Assembly: GCF_003863965.1 (NCBI RefSeq)
Contig: NZ_RRCN01000001.1
Span: 3,616,304-3,680,303, forward strand
Length of the DNA: 64,000 bases
Direction: 5' to 3'
Source: Paenibacillus oralis
GTDB taxonomy: Bacteria; Bacillota; Bacilli; Paenibacillales; Paenibacillaceae
A program made the translations under genes and the position numbers. Positions within the stretch are counted from its first letter, which is position 1. Each line of letters opens with the position of its first letter. The notes under the pieces are model-generated. The model did no database searches. It was not told the DNA's origin and was given only the letters and a program-made list of their open reading frames with translations. This document shows, piece by piece, positions 1 to 7,726 of the stretch.

Positions 1-1
1 G

Positions 2-817
2 GCTATTTACTACAACAAAAAGCTGTTTGACGAAGCGGGCGTTCCTTATCCGCAGGACGGCTGGACCTGGGACGAGTTCGTTGATACGGTGCAAAAATTG
101 ACCAAACCGGGCCAATACGGCTTTATTATGACGCCGGACGACGTAATGACGATGCAGCCTTATTTCTGGAGCAACGGCGGGGATATGGTCAGCGATGACG
201 GCAAAACGGTCGAAGGTGTGCTGAACAGCCCGGAAAATGTGAAGACGATGACATTCCTGAAGCAATTGTACGACGCCTCCTCCAAAATCAATTCAGCCGG
301 CAAATTCAGCACCAACAACGGGCTGGAGTCTTTCCAAACCGGGCAGATCGCCATGTTTGACAACGGCATGTGGCCGCTGGGGGATATGCTGAAGGAAGGC
401 AAGCTGGATATCGGGACCGTAACGCATCCGCTTCCCGAAGGCGGAAGCCTGAAAGGCATCATCCATACGTCGGGCTACTCCATGCCGAAATCCGGCAAAA
501 ACAAGGAAGCCGCCTGGGAACTGATCAAATTCATGTCAGGCGAGGAGGGCATCAAAATCATTACGGCCGACAAATTCGCTTTTTCGCCGGTCATTTCCGT
601 GGATGAACAGAACGGTTACGCCAAAGATCCTTATTTGGAGTCCTTTACCAAGGAATTGGAAGGCACCGATAAGCTGATCGCCAGCATGCGCAGCGAGAAA
701 TGGAGCCAGGCGGAAGATATGATCCGCGCCGGGGTACAGGCCATTTTCTACGGCAACGCCGATATTCAGAAAACGCTGGATGACGCATCAAAGCAAGCGC
801 AAGCGGTTTTACAGTAA
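2..817 (+). CDS. sugar ABC transporter substrate-binding protein, 5' partial
   Basis: Extracellular solute-binding protein of a carbohydrate ABC importer. It would capture a sugar or oligosaccharide outside the membrane and hand it to the two permeases just downstream. The 5' end, with signal peptide and lipobox, lies before the window; 271 residues are visible, about the C-terminal 60 percent of a family 1 binding protein. The first residues, YYNKKLFDEAGV then GWTWDEF, are the hinge-proximal signature of this family, and a second lobe motif AAWELIKFMSGEEG lies near the middle. A permease gene follows after 60 bases in the same orientation. The sugar cannot be deduced. No ATPase gene is nearby, so a shared MsmX-type ATPase is likely (inference). 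Confidence 0.93.
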   Translation, partial: AIYYNKKLFDEAGVPYPQDGWTWDEFVDTVQKLTKPGQYGFIMTPDDVMTMQPYFWSNGGDMVSDDGKTVEGVLNSPENVKTMTFLKQLYDASSKINSAGKFSTNNGLESFQTGQIAMFDNGMWPLGDMLKEGKLDIGTVTHPLPEGGSLKGIIHTSGYSMPKSGKNKEAAWELIKFMSGEEGIKIITADKFAFSPVISVDEQNGYAKDPYLESFTKELEGTDKLIASMRSEKWSQAEDMIRAGVQAIFYGNADIQKTLDDASKQAQAVLQ

Positions 818-877
818 CGGAATTGCGGGGAGCGCTTCCGGCGTTTCCCGCGTTTCCCCAAACGAGGTGATGACAAA

Positions 878-1816
878 ATGCAAGCAGCCGGCTCGGATGC
901 CGCCATGTTGCGCCGTGCGGCCAGACGGAAAAGACGGCGCGAAAATTTCGCAGGTCTGTTTTTTATCTCTCCGTGGCTGATCGGATTCCTCCTGTTGATG
1001 TTTTTCCCGATGATGTTTTCGCTGGTTATTAGTTTTACCGAGTGGAATATGGTCGGCAGTCCTGAATTTATCGGGATTCAAAACTATGTGCAGATGTTTA
1101 CGGCCGACCCTTTTTATTGGAATGCCATGACCGTCACGTTCAAGTATGTGTTTATCATGGTTCCGCTCCAGGTGATTTTTGCGATCCTTATCGCCGTGCT
1201 GCTGAACCGGGCTTCGTATGGCATCAAGCTGTTCAGGGCCGTTTTTTACTTGCCGTCCTTGATTCAAGGGGTTACTCTGGCGCTGATTTTCAGCTGGATG
1301 CTGAACGATGATTTCGGACCGGTCAATTACATGCTGGAGCTTGTCGGCCTGCCGCGGGTGCATTGGCTGACCGATCCGAATGTCGCCTTATACGCTCTGA
1401 TCTTTATCGCGCTGTGGGGCGTTGGGTCGCCGATGGTGCTGTACCTGTCGGCCCTGCGTTCCGTTTCGTCGGAATATTACGAGGCCGCCGATATCGACGG
1501 CGCCGGTCCGATCCGCAAATTTTTCAACATTACGCTTCCGCTGATCACACCGACGATTCTGTTCAACATTCTCACCAGTCTGATCTCGGCTTTCCAGACG
1601 ATCGTGCTCGCGTTCGTTCTAACCGGCGGCGGCCCGGCCAACTCGACCTATTTCTATTCCCTGCACGTGTACCGCAACGCTTTTACGCATTTCAAAATGG
1701 GGTACGCTTCCGCGATGGCGTGGGTGATGTTTGTTCTGATCGTGCTGCTGACCGGACTTATTCTCAAATCGTCGAAATATTGGGTGTACTATGAAGCCGA
1801 TGGAGGTGGACACTGA
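878..1816 (+). CDS. sugar ABC transporter permease (MalF/UgpA type)
   Basis: Inner-membrane permease of the importer, 312 residues, the usual length for this family. The N-terminus is basic (RRAARRKRRR) and is followed by a first membrane helix (FISPWLIGFLLLMFFPMMF) and five more hydrophobic segments. The cytoplasmic EAA loop, which docks on the ATPase, is present near residue 205 as EAADIDGAGPIRKFF. The ATG at 878 follows a GAGGTGA ribosome site at a normal distance. The gene lies between the binding protein and a second permease, which it overlaps by one base, so the two are probably translationally coupled. Confidence 0.95.
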   Translation: MQAAGSDAAMLRRAARRKRRRENFAGLFFISPWLIGFLLLMFFPMMFSLVISFTEWNMVGSPEFIGIQNYVQMFTADPFYWNAMTVTFKYVFIMVPLQVIFAILIAVLLNRASYGIKLFRAVFYLPSLIQGVTLALIFSWMLNDDFGPVNYMLELVGLPRVHWLTDPNVALYALIFIALWGVGSPMVLYLSALRSVSSEYYEAADIDGAGPIRKFFNITLPLITPTILFNILTSLISAFQTIVLAFVLTGGGPANSTYFYSLHVYRNAFTHFKMGYASAMAWVMFVLIVLLTGLILKSSKYWVYYEADGGGH

Positions 1817-2655
1817 TGCACATACTGACGCGAAAAAAACGAATTCAGACGCTGCTGTTCCAAATTTTGATCCTGCTGCTTGCCGCGGCGTTCCTGTTTC
1901 CGATCGCCTGGATGTTGTCTACCGCGCTGAAAGCGCCGGAGGATATTTTTACGCCGAAGCCGGAGCTGATTCCCGATACGTGGCAGTTCCGCAATTTTGC
2001 CGATGCCTGGAACGCCCAGCCGTTTGGGCGGTTTTTGCTCAATACGCTGATCGTGGTGGGCGTTTCGACGCCGTTTGCCATGCTGTCCGCGACGATGGTC
2101 GCTTTCGGGTTCGCGCGGATTAATTTCTGGGGCCGGAACGCCCTGTTTCTGCTCGTCATCGGCACGATGGTGATTCCCTGGGACGTTACGGCGATTCCGC
2201 TTTATATTGAATACAACAAGCTGGGGATGATCAATACGCTGTGGCCGATGATTTTGCCGGGAGCGTTTGGTTCCGCGTTTTTCATTTTCCTGGCCCGGCA
2301 GTTTATTATGGGCGTGCCGCGCGATCTGGACGAAGCGGCGGAAATCGACGGCTGCAACCGCTGGCAGATCTACTGGAAAATTATCCTTCCGTTATGCCGG
2401 CCGATCGTCGTCGTTATCGGCGTATTCCATTTCGTATGGTGCTGGAACGAGTTTTTGACGCCGCTGATCTTTATCAACGACCAGAGCATGTATACGCTGC
2501 CGCTGGGGATCAACCTGTTCAAAAATGCGTTCAACATCGAATACGAGAAGCTGATGGCGATTTCCTGCCTGTCGGTGCTGTTTCCGGCCACACTGTTCTA
2601 TTTTACGCAAAATTTGATTCTGGGGGGCATTTCGCTTAGCGGTGTTAAAAAATAA
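1816..2655 (+). CDS. sugar ABC transporter permease (MalG/UgpE type)
   Basis: Second half of the membrane channel, 279 residues. It has six predicted membrane segments and the EAA loop EAAEIDGCNRWQIYWKI near residue 175, followed by the second-permease ending GGISLSGVKK. The start overlaps the previous stop in TGATG, with a GGAGGTGGAC ribosome site inside the upstream gene. With the two preceding genes it forms a binding protein-permease-permease unit of the CUT1 class. The next gene begins 29 bases downstream and is probably co-transcribed, which links transport to processing of the same glycan. Confidence 0.95.
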   Translation: MHILTRKKRIQTLLFQILILLLAAAFLFPIAWMLSTALKAPEDIFTPKPELIPDTWQFRNFADAWNAQPFGRFLLNTLIVVGVSTPFAMLSATMVAFGFARINFWGRNALFLLVIGTMVIPWDVTAIPLYIEYNKLGMINTLWPMILPGAFGSAFFIFLARQFIMGVPRDLDEAAEIDGCNRWQIYWKIILPLCRPIVVVIGVFHFVWCWNEFLTPLIFINDQSMYTLPLGINLFKNAFNIEYEKLMAISCLSVLFPATLFYFTQNLILGGISLSGVKK

Positions 2656-2684
2656 CAAGCCGTCATGACGGAGGGTGGAGAAAC

Positions 2685-5219
2685 ATGACCATACTGAGCA
2701 ATGCAAAGTTTAAACTGGCTTTTAACGGACGCGGCGCGGTAACGGCGCTGTTGATGAAAGAAGATCCTATTGCCATGAACTGGGTGGTGGATCCGGAGTA
2801 TCTGGCCGAAGCGGGGTATGAGGATACGCTGGATAAACTGTTTGGGGAATGGACAGCGGTGGTGGACGGTCAGACGCTGGACAGTGCGGAATTGACGCCG
2901 GAAATTACGCGGGGAAGCGATAGCCGAATGCAGGTCCGGTTCAAGGCGGAGAAGTTGGAGGTCGGCCTGACCTATGTGCTGGAGGAGGAGCGCATTCGCT
3001 GGATCGTGGAGTGCAGAAACAGGGGGGACAAAAGCGTTCGGATCGAGGGGCTGCATATTTGGTTCTCGCTCGCCTACGTGATGTTCCGGGACGAAAACGT
3101 GCTGCGCAATATGCAGCAATCATGCGCGGTTTTCGCCCATTTGGGCGGCGATTTCGCCAAGTTTGCGGCGATCCGGCGCAGCGATGAAGCGCCTCATCTG
3201 GCGGTGTACGGGATGAAAGGGCGCACGGCGGCGTTTGGTTCGTTTTGCCGTTACGAGAATAAGTTCTTGGAGCAGGTTTCGCCCTCGCTGGACGGGGTGC
3301 TGTTTCACCGCCTGTCGCTGGTGGAGGACGGCGGCTCGATGCCGGAGTCGGCGGCGGCGGACTGGATTTATGGGGAAGCATATCATCCGGTCGTGTTGGA
3401 GGCCGGTCAGAATATGAGTTGGGAGTATGCCATCGCTTCCTGCGAGGGAAGGGATGATTTCTACCGGCAGGCGATGGCGTACGGCCACCCGCGCTGGAAC
3501 TATACGCCGGTGCTGGTCCGGGGAGGAACATTTGAAGCGGAGCTGGAGCTTCCGGCGGGGGAGGGCGTGCGGGAAATTCGCGTGGTTTCTGCGGTTCCCG
3601 AAGCGGCTGGAAGCTTCCGTCGTCGCGAGGAAGCGGTGATAGAGCGGTTAGGTGCAGAGGAAGCGGAGGCGGAGCGGTTAGCTACGGGCGGAGAGGAAGC
3701 GATGACGGACCGGTTAGCTGCAGAGGAAGCGGTGAGAGAGCGGTTTGCCGCGGACGGCGTACACGGGGAGGTGCTGCGCTTAGCTTTACGGCGGGAGGAG
3801 GCCGGTGAACATAAGCTGGAGCTGACGCTGGATGACGGGCGCAAGGATGTGCTGGTGTGGAACGTGCTGGAGCCGATCGACCGCATTTTGGAGAAGCGGG
3901 CCGAATGGCTGTGCCGGAACAATTATGATCCCGCGGGGACAGCGGGCCGGCCGCATGCTTTTTTGCCTTTGTCCAACCAGGGCGAATCGTTGGGCAAGCT
4001 GGCTTTTTTGCTGATGAAAAACAGCCTGGCGGCGCCGGTCCCGGAGCAGGTGGCGATGGCGGAAGCCTCGGCGGTGTTGGACATGAAAAACCATTGGTTC
4101 GAGGGCGGCGATTTCTCCCGGCCGCGCGTTTTGTACGGGACGTTTTACCGGATTTTCGATCTGGATTATATCGCCCATGTGTTTTATTTGCTCTCCCGAA
4201 TGGACGCGGCGCTGCTGAAGCTCCATCCGCCGCAAACGTACCTGCGGTGGGCCGCCGAAGTTTTGTGCGTACGGCTGGATCCGGACTGCCATGAGGGGCA
4301 GCGGGAAAAAAACGAGACGGGCTTAAACGGCGTGTTCATTATGTACGTTCAAGACCTGCTGGCGGATTTGGCGGCTTGCGGCCTGACCGGGGAGCATCGC
4401 CGTTTGCGGGAGCTGTGGGAAGCGTTCGGAAGCCGCTTAAAGCGGAATGTCCGCCAGTTTGCCGGGGCCGTCACCGAGCATTTTTACGACAATGCGGGGT
4501 TCGGTCCGACCTGCGAAACGCTGCTGCGCGTCGGCTTGACCGGCGAGGGGGAGCAGTATGCACGGCTGATTTTGGCCAATATCGGCTTCAGCAACGATTA
4601 CCGGGCGCAAAATCCGGACCGCTGGTGGGAAGCGTTGTCTTATATGATTCACTCCCTGTGGGGCGGTTTGGTCGCGGCTTCGGCGCGGACAGCTTACGAG
4701 CATTTGGGCGGCCCGCAGTATCTGGAAGCGGCATACCGGGCCAGCATGGCCGTCTTCAACTGCTACGACTGGAACGTGGTGTCGACGCCGCGCCGCCTGC
4801 AGCCGGGCGAAGCCGCGTCGACCTACAGCGTCGCCGCCCCCAATCTGAACATGCCGTCCTTGTCGCGCAACCGGTTCGGCCAATCGGTGTTCCGGGGCGC
4901 AAGCGACCCGTTGTTCGCGCGCCTGTTTGCGAATGCCGCGGGCGACGATTGGGACATGGGCGAGGAGCTGGTGGCGTATCTGCTCGGATTCGGTACGACC
5001 GCTTATTTGTACCGCGATGGTCAGGGGCGGCTCCGCTGCGCGAACGGCTGTTTGACGCGGGACGGGGATGAGGATGGGGATGGCTGGCTTATCACCAGTT
5101 ACGCCGCTTACCCGCGGCAAATCGTGATGCAGGAGGAAGGGCTGGTGCTGCGGGCGCAGCCGGGCGAGGCGCTTCGGCAGGCGCGGTATAGCGATGGAAA
5201 GCTGGTGCCGTTGTTGTGA
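2685..5219 (+). CDS. large operon-linked protein, probable glycan-active (DUF5695-like)
   Basis: An 844-residue cytoplasmic protein with no signal peptide, encoded behind a sugar importer. The N-terminal third looks like a beta-rich domain of the sort found in sugar-binding or mutarotase-like folds (LTYVLEEERIRWIVECRN). From about residue 400 the sequence is helical and rich in paired aromatic and acidic residues (WFEGGDFSRP, GTFYRIFDLDYIAHVFYLL, NPDRWWEALSYMIHSLWGG), as in alpha/alpha-toroid glycosidases. I recall this pattern as the DUF5695 family, but that assignment is from memory. Between the two parts, at about residues 315-356, is a 10-residue tandem repeat not expected in an enzyme fold. 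The start follows GGAGGGTGGAG. A glycosidase or lyase acting on the imported sugar is inferred, not shown. Confidence 0.6.
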   Translation: MTILSNAKFKLAFNGRGAVTALLMKEDPIAMNWVVDPEYLAEAGYEDTLDKLFGEWTAVVDGQTLDSAELTPEITRGSDSRMQVRFKAEKLEVGLTYVLEEERIRWIVECRNRGDKSVRIEGLHIWFSLAYVMFRDENVLRNMQQSCAVFAHLGGDFAKFAAIRRSDEAPHLAVYGMKGRTAAFGSFCRYENKFLEQVSPSLDGVLFHRLSLVEDGGSMPESAAADWIYGEAYHPVVLEAGQNMSWEYAIASCEGRDDFYRQAMAYGHPRWNYTPVLVRGGTFEAELELPAGEGVREIRVVSAVPEAAGSFRRREEAVIERLGAEEAEAERLATGGEEAMTDRLAAEEAVRERFAADGVHGEVLRLALRREEAGEHKLELTLDDGRKDVLVWNVLEPIDRILEKRAEWLCRNNYDPAGTAGRPHAFLPLSNQGESLGKLAFLLMKNSLAAPVPEQVAMAEASAVLDMKNHWFEGGDFSRPRVLYGTFYRIFDLDYIAHVFYLLSRMDAALLKLHPPQTYLRWAAEVLCVRLDPDCHEGQREKNETGLNGVFIMYVQDLLADLAACGLTGEHRRLRELWEAFGSRLKRNVRQFAGAVTEHFYDNAGFGPTCETLLRVGLTGEGEQYARLILANIGFSNDYRAQNPDRWWEALSYMIHSLWGGLVAASARTAYEHLGGPQYLEAAYRASMAVFNCYDWNVVSTPRRLQPGEAASTYSVAAPNLNMPSLSRNRFGQSVFRGASDPLFARLFANAAGDDWDMGEELVAYLLGFGTTAYLYRDGQGRLRCANGCLTRDGDEDGDGWLITSYAAYPRQIVMQEEGLVLRAQPGEALRQARYSDGKLVPLL
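3627..3752 (+). repeat. 30-bp coding tandem repeat, four units
   Basis: Four units, each starting GAGGAAGCG and containing a variant of GAGCGGTTAGC, follow head to tail at 3627, 3657, 3693 and 3723. Unit lengths are 30, 36, 30 and 30 bases, so the frame is kept. They encode repeats of the form EEA-x3-ERL, a charged, probably helical stretch inside the 844-residue protein. Confidence 0.85.
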
Positions 5220-5285
5220 GCGGGAAGGGTTGCCTAGGTTCAAGGCAGGTAGCAGATTACCCATGGGCCGAAATAACGTTCTGAT

Positions 5286-5470
5286 TGAAAATATCCAATA
5301 GAATTGGAAATTTAGTGGAAAATTCATTAGCTTGATTGGATATTTTCCAATAGATTAGTCTCGGCAGGGGCAAAACAGGTGATTTGATTGAAATCTGTTG
5401 GATAATTGCAATGAGAGCTCCCAATTACGTTCGATGTCTGCCAATCTATTGGATTTTTTCCAATGAGAGG
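5286..5470. repeat. intergenic ATTGGA palindrome cluster
   Basis: The AT-rich gap after the sugar operon holds several short inverted pairs built on ATTGGA and TCCAAT: ATCCAATAGAATTGGA near 5293, ATTGGATATTTTCCAATAG near 5335 and CCAATCTATTGGATT near 5441. A related pair occurs at 46425-46466. No coding frame is supported here. The function is unknown; they look like a dispersed intergenic palindrome family. Confidence 0.6.
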
Positions 5471-5526
5471 TGGAGGACGGATAGGTCGGAGCTCAGGCGT
5501 ATGGCAAGTGAACGCTTAAATGAAGC

Positions 5527-5567
5527 AGCCGTCCCCAATCCGTCATAAGCGGAGGGACGGCTTTTTT
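5527..5567 (+). terminator. intrinsic terminator
   Basis: A stem AGCCGTCCC/GGGACGGCT (5527-5535 with 5554-5562) is followed by six T on the + strand. It can end the sugar operon. The hairpin also lies just past the stop of the opposing cmpA gene, although the T run on that side is weak. Confidence 0.85.
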
Positions 5568-5574
5568 CCAGCGA

Positions 5575-5712
5575 TTACTGCATACTGCTCGTTTCGCCTT
5601 GGCTGTTCCGGCGGCTGTAGTAAAAAAACCAACAATCGTTCAGCAGCCGAATTTGACGGCGGTCTCTTTTGTTAAAGGCACGCATGATCTGATTGCTGAG
5701 CCAGTTAGGCAA
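5575..5712 (-). CDS. cmpA: cortex morphogenetic protein CmpA
   Basis: A 45-residue protein read from a TTG start at 5712, with a GGAGGAGG ribosome site six to seven bases upstream. The sequence begins MPNWLSNQIMRAF and continues KRDRRQIRLLNDCWFFYY. This matches the pattern of Bacillus CmpA (MPNWL...Q..RAF..KD..QI.LLN.CWFFY) as I remember it. CmpA is a small sporulation protein that works with ClpXP to police spore-envelope assembly by promoting degradation of SpoIVA. The C-terminus is about eight residues longer than in Bacillus subtilis. The gene stands alone, convergent with the sugar operon. The TTG start and short length make it easy to miss. Confidence 0.86.
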   Translation of the reverse strand: MPNWLSNQIMRAFNKRDRRQIRLLNDCWFFYYSRRNSQGETSSMQ

Positions 5713-5812
5713 GCGTATCTCCTCCTCCGGCAATCACCTTGGTATGTTTAGACTATGGGGCGAATCCCCAAGATGTGCACGTCCCTCCGGAAGAGGAAGC
5801 GAAAATCACGGC

Positions 5813-5870
5813 TTTTGATCACGAAGCGGAATGCAAGGAAGCGTACTCGGCATCAAACCTCGATTTCAGT
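5813..5870. repeat. dispersed intergenic repeat, copy 1 (short)
   Basis: The stretch beginning TTTGATCACGAAGC and ending GGCATCAAACCTCGATTTCAG is closely similar to 22552-22608, which sits inside the Tad operon. Both are on the same strand. This copy is truncated and runs into the end of the neighbouring gene. Confidence 0.6.
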
Positions 5871-6219
5871 TTGCGCCTTCTTCCTCGTACCATTGCTCGA
5901 GTTGGGCCTGGAGGGCGCGGATTTCGGTCAGCAGTGAAATCAGCGGATAATTTTCTTCCCGGATGGAAGAAAAGGAAGCCTCCAGTTCATTGATATAATC
6001 CAGTCCGCTCGTAATCCGCAGCGATTCCTGCAATAGATCCAACCGGTCGCATTCGGCAATCGCACACGGCAGCGCCGGAACCTCCTCAGCCGTTAATTTG
6101 TCGATCTCCTTATTTAACCGCAAATTCAATGCGCTGAGCTGATAAGCATAGTCAGCCGGCATTTCCACGAATTTCAGTTCCTGGCCTTGCTTTAAAATCA
6201 CGTATCTCATCATGGACAT
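5866..6219 (-). CDS. conserved hypothetical protein, 117 residues
   Basis: I do not recognise this protein. It is soluble and acidic in its C-terminal half (YEEEGAN ending) and mainly helical by composition, with heptad-like leucine spacing from about residue 25 to 110 (LSALNLRLNKEIDKL, LLTEIRALQAQLEQWYEEE) that suggests a coiled-coil or helical bundle. The start at 6219 has AAAGGAG ten bases upstream; a second in-frame ATG follows two codons later. It is transcribed away from the SprT-like gene. Its last bases touch a dispersed repeat. Confidence 0.65.
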   Translation of the reverse strand: MSMMRYVILKQGQELKFVEMPADYAYQLSALNLRLNKEIDKLTAEEVPALPCAIAECDRLDLLQESLRITSGLDYINELEASFSSIREENYPLISLLTEIRALQAQLEQWYEEEGAN

Positions 6220-6354
6220 CGCTCATGATCTCCTTTTCTATTAACCTACTTGACAGTGTAGCGTAATAGGAAGTTAAAATTCAAGTAGAAGTCCAAGCCG
6301 GTTTTCCGGTGACGGCAACCCGCCGGGACGCGAGCAACAAGAAAGGAGAACCCG

Positions 6355-6825
6355 ATGAACAACGACCAATTGCAAGCCTGGATAGAGCAAATCTCACTCC
6401 GTGATTTCGGCGTTCCTTTTCGCCACCAGGCCCGGTTTAACAGCCGGCTGCGTACGACCGGAGGGCGTTATTTTACGAAAACCCATGACATCGAAATCAA
6501 TCCGTCGCAGCTCGCCGTTCATGGGCAGGAGGAAGTCGAGAAGATCATCAAGCACGAGCTTTGCCACTATCATTTGCATTTGTCGGGACAAGGTTACCAG
6601 CACCGAGACCCGGAATTTAAGGCCCTGTTAAAAAAAGTCGGAGGCAGCCGGTTCTGCAACGCTTTGCCCGGAAATAAACAAAGAAAAACTTTACCCCACC
6701 GCTTCAAGCTGGTCTGCGCCCAGTGCGGCATGGAGTATCTCCGCAAACGCCGCGTGGATCCGGACCGGTACCGCTGCGGAAAATGCGCCGGCCGGCTGCG
6801 CCTGATCACGCTCCCAGGCAAATAA
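6355..6825 (+). CDS. SprT-like zinc metalloprotein
   Basis: A 156-residue member of the SprT/SprT-like family. The zinc protease signature HELCHYH occurs near residue 64 and a C-terminal zinc ribbon CAQC...CGKC spans about residues 122-143. The N-terminal region (FNSRLRTTGGRYF, HDIEINPS) matches the first part of the SprT fold. Family members include eukaryotic Spartan, which digests DNA-protein crosslinks; the role of bacterial SprT-like proteins is less clear. The start follows AAGGAGAA. It is a single gene with unrelated neighbours. Confidence 0.9.
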   Translation: MNNDQLQAWIEQISLRDFGVPFRHQARFNSRLRTTGGRYFTKTHDIEINPSQLAVHGQEEVEKIIKHELCHYHLHLSGQGYQHRDPEFKALLKKVGGSRFCNALPGNKQRKTLPHRFKLVCAQCGMEYLRKRRVDPDRYRCGKCAGRLRLITLPGK

Positions 6826-6876
6826 GCGGAACCTGTGGTATACTTTGATCATAAAGCGAAAGAGGAGTGATCGAAG

Positions 6877-7116
6877 ATGGCTGAGTCTAAAGCCAAAAAG
6901 TTGCGCAACAAGCAAATCCGCGAAGGGAAAAGAAGTCCTGAACTCAGCCGAAGCCCGTTTGCTTTCACGGATATGAGAACCCGCAAAACGAAAACGAAGC
7001 TGGAACAAATGAACAAGCAAAAATATAAGAACCACGCTTCCGCTTATGGAGACGATGGTTCTTATTATTTTTTCGAAGAATCGCTGTTTTTGGCAATGGT
7101 GAAAAAAATTTCATAA
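6877..7116 (+). CDS. small basic conserved protein, 79 residues
   Basis: This protein has no known function. The first 55 residues are strongly basic (KAKKLRNKQIREGKR, MRTRKTKTKLEQMNKQKYKN) and resemble a small protein seen repeatedly in Paenibacillus genomes, from memory. The start has GAGGAGTGA upstream. The last 17 codons overlap the 3' end of the opposing regulator gene, and the tail after KYKN looks unlike the rest, so the original stop may have been lost. Nucleic-acid binding is possible from charge alone. Confidence 0.6.
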   Translation: MAESKAKKLRNKQIREGKRSPELSRSPFAFTDMRTRKTKTKLEQMNKQKYKNHASAYGDDGSYYFFEESLFLAMVKKIS

Positions 7117-7625
7117 CGCTCCGCTTCCGGAGATTTCTTATCGTCCTGGTGCTGTTCGCAGAATTCGTTGACCCATTGGAATAATTCCTCTGCTTTTTCC
7201 TTCGTCAAAAACACGCTCGGACTCGTCAAATGCGCGGAAGGCGGGGCGAGCCTGGAGGCCTTCAAGAAATGCTGCTTGCTTTCATCATAAAGATGACTTA
7301 GCAGTTTTTCCGTCTCGGATTGAAAAACCTGCACGATCGTTTCATCCAGTTCGCTTTTTTTAATATTGATTTGTCCTTTAAAAGGTTTGTAATATTTGGC
7401 CGTAATGCCGTTGATCAATTTGGTGTCCACCAGCTGCAGCAGACCGATGCTTTCCAGTTTTTTGGCGTGATAGTATACTTTGGCGGGCACCTCCCGCATC
7501 GCATCCGCCACTTCCTTGATCGTCGCCGGACGATTCAACCGCTGAAATTCGTTCATGATCTGCATGCGATAAGGATCCGAATAAATCCGGATTTCCTCCA
7601 GCGTTTTCAGTTCCTTGATTTCCAT
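7065..7625 (-). CDS. winged-helix transcriptional regulator (ArsR-like)
   Basis: A DNA-binding regulator of 186 residues. Residues 1-85 form a winged-helix domain of the ArsR/HTH_20 type (IYSDPYRMQIMNEF, ATIKEVADAM, VPAKVYYHAKKLESIGL, then the wing VDTKLINGITAKYYK). The C-terminal part is helical and unrecognised, perhaps for dimerisation or effector binding. I chose the ATG at 7625 over a GTG five codons upstream because the ATG has GGGGTG before it. It reads in the same direction as, and 101 bases beyond, an MFS exporter gene, so it probably controls that exporter. The sequence before its start shares ACGTTAAG with the palindrome in the exporter promoter. Confidence 0.85.
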   Translation of the reverse strand: MEIKELKTLEEIRIYSDPYRMQIMNEFQRLNRPATIKEVADAMREVPAKVYYHAKKLESIGLLQLVDTKLINGITAKYYKPFKGQINIKKSELDETIVQVFQSETEKLLSHLYDESKQHFLKASRLAPPSAHLTSPSVFLTKEKAEELFQWVNEFCEQHQDDKKSPEAERYEIFFTIAKNSDSSKK

Positions 7626-7726
7626 GTGCACGCACCCCACGTTAAGACTAGAGCCAGCTATATTTTTCCTTTCAATTTAGTATAGCTCATCCATGGGAAT
7701 GCGCAAGCAAAGCCGCTATCGGACCG

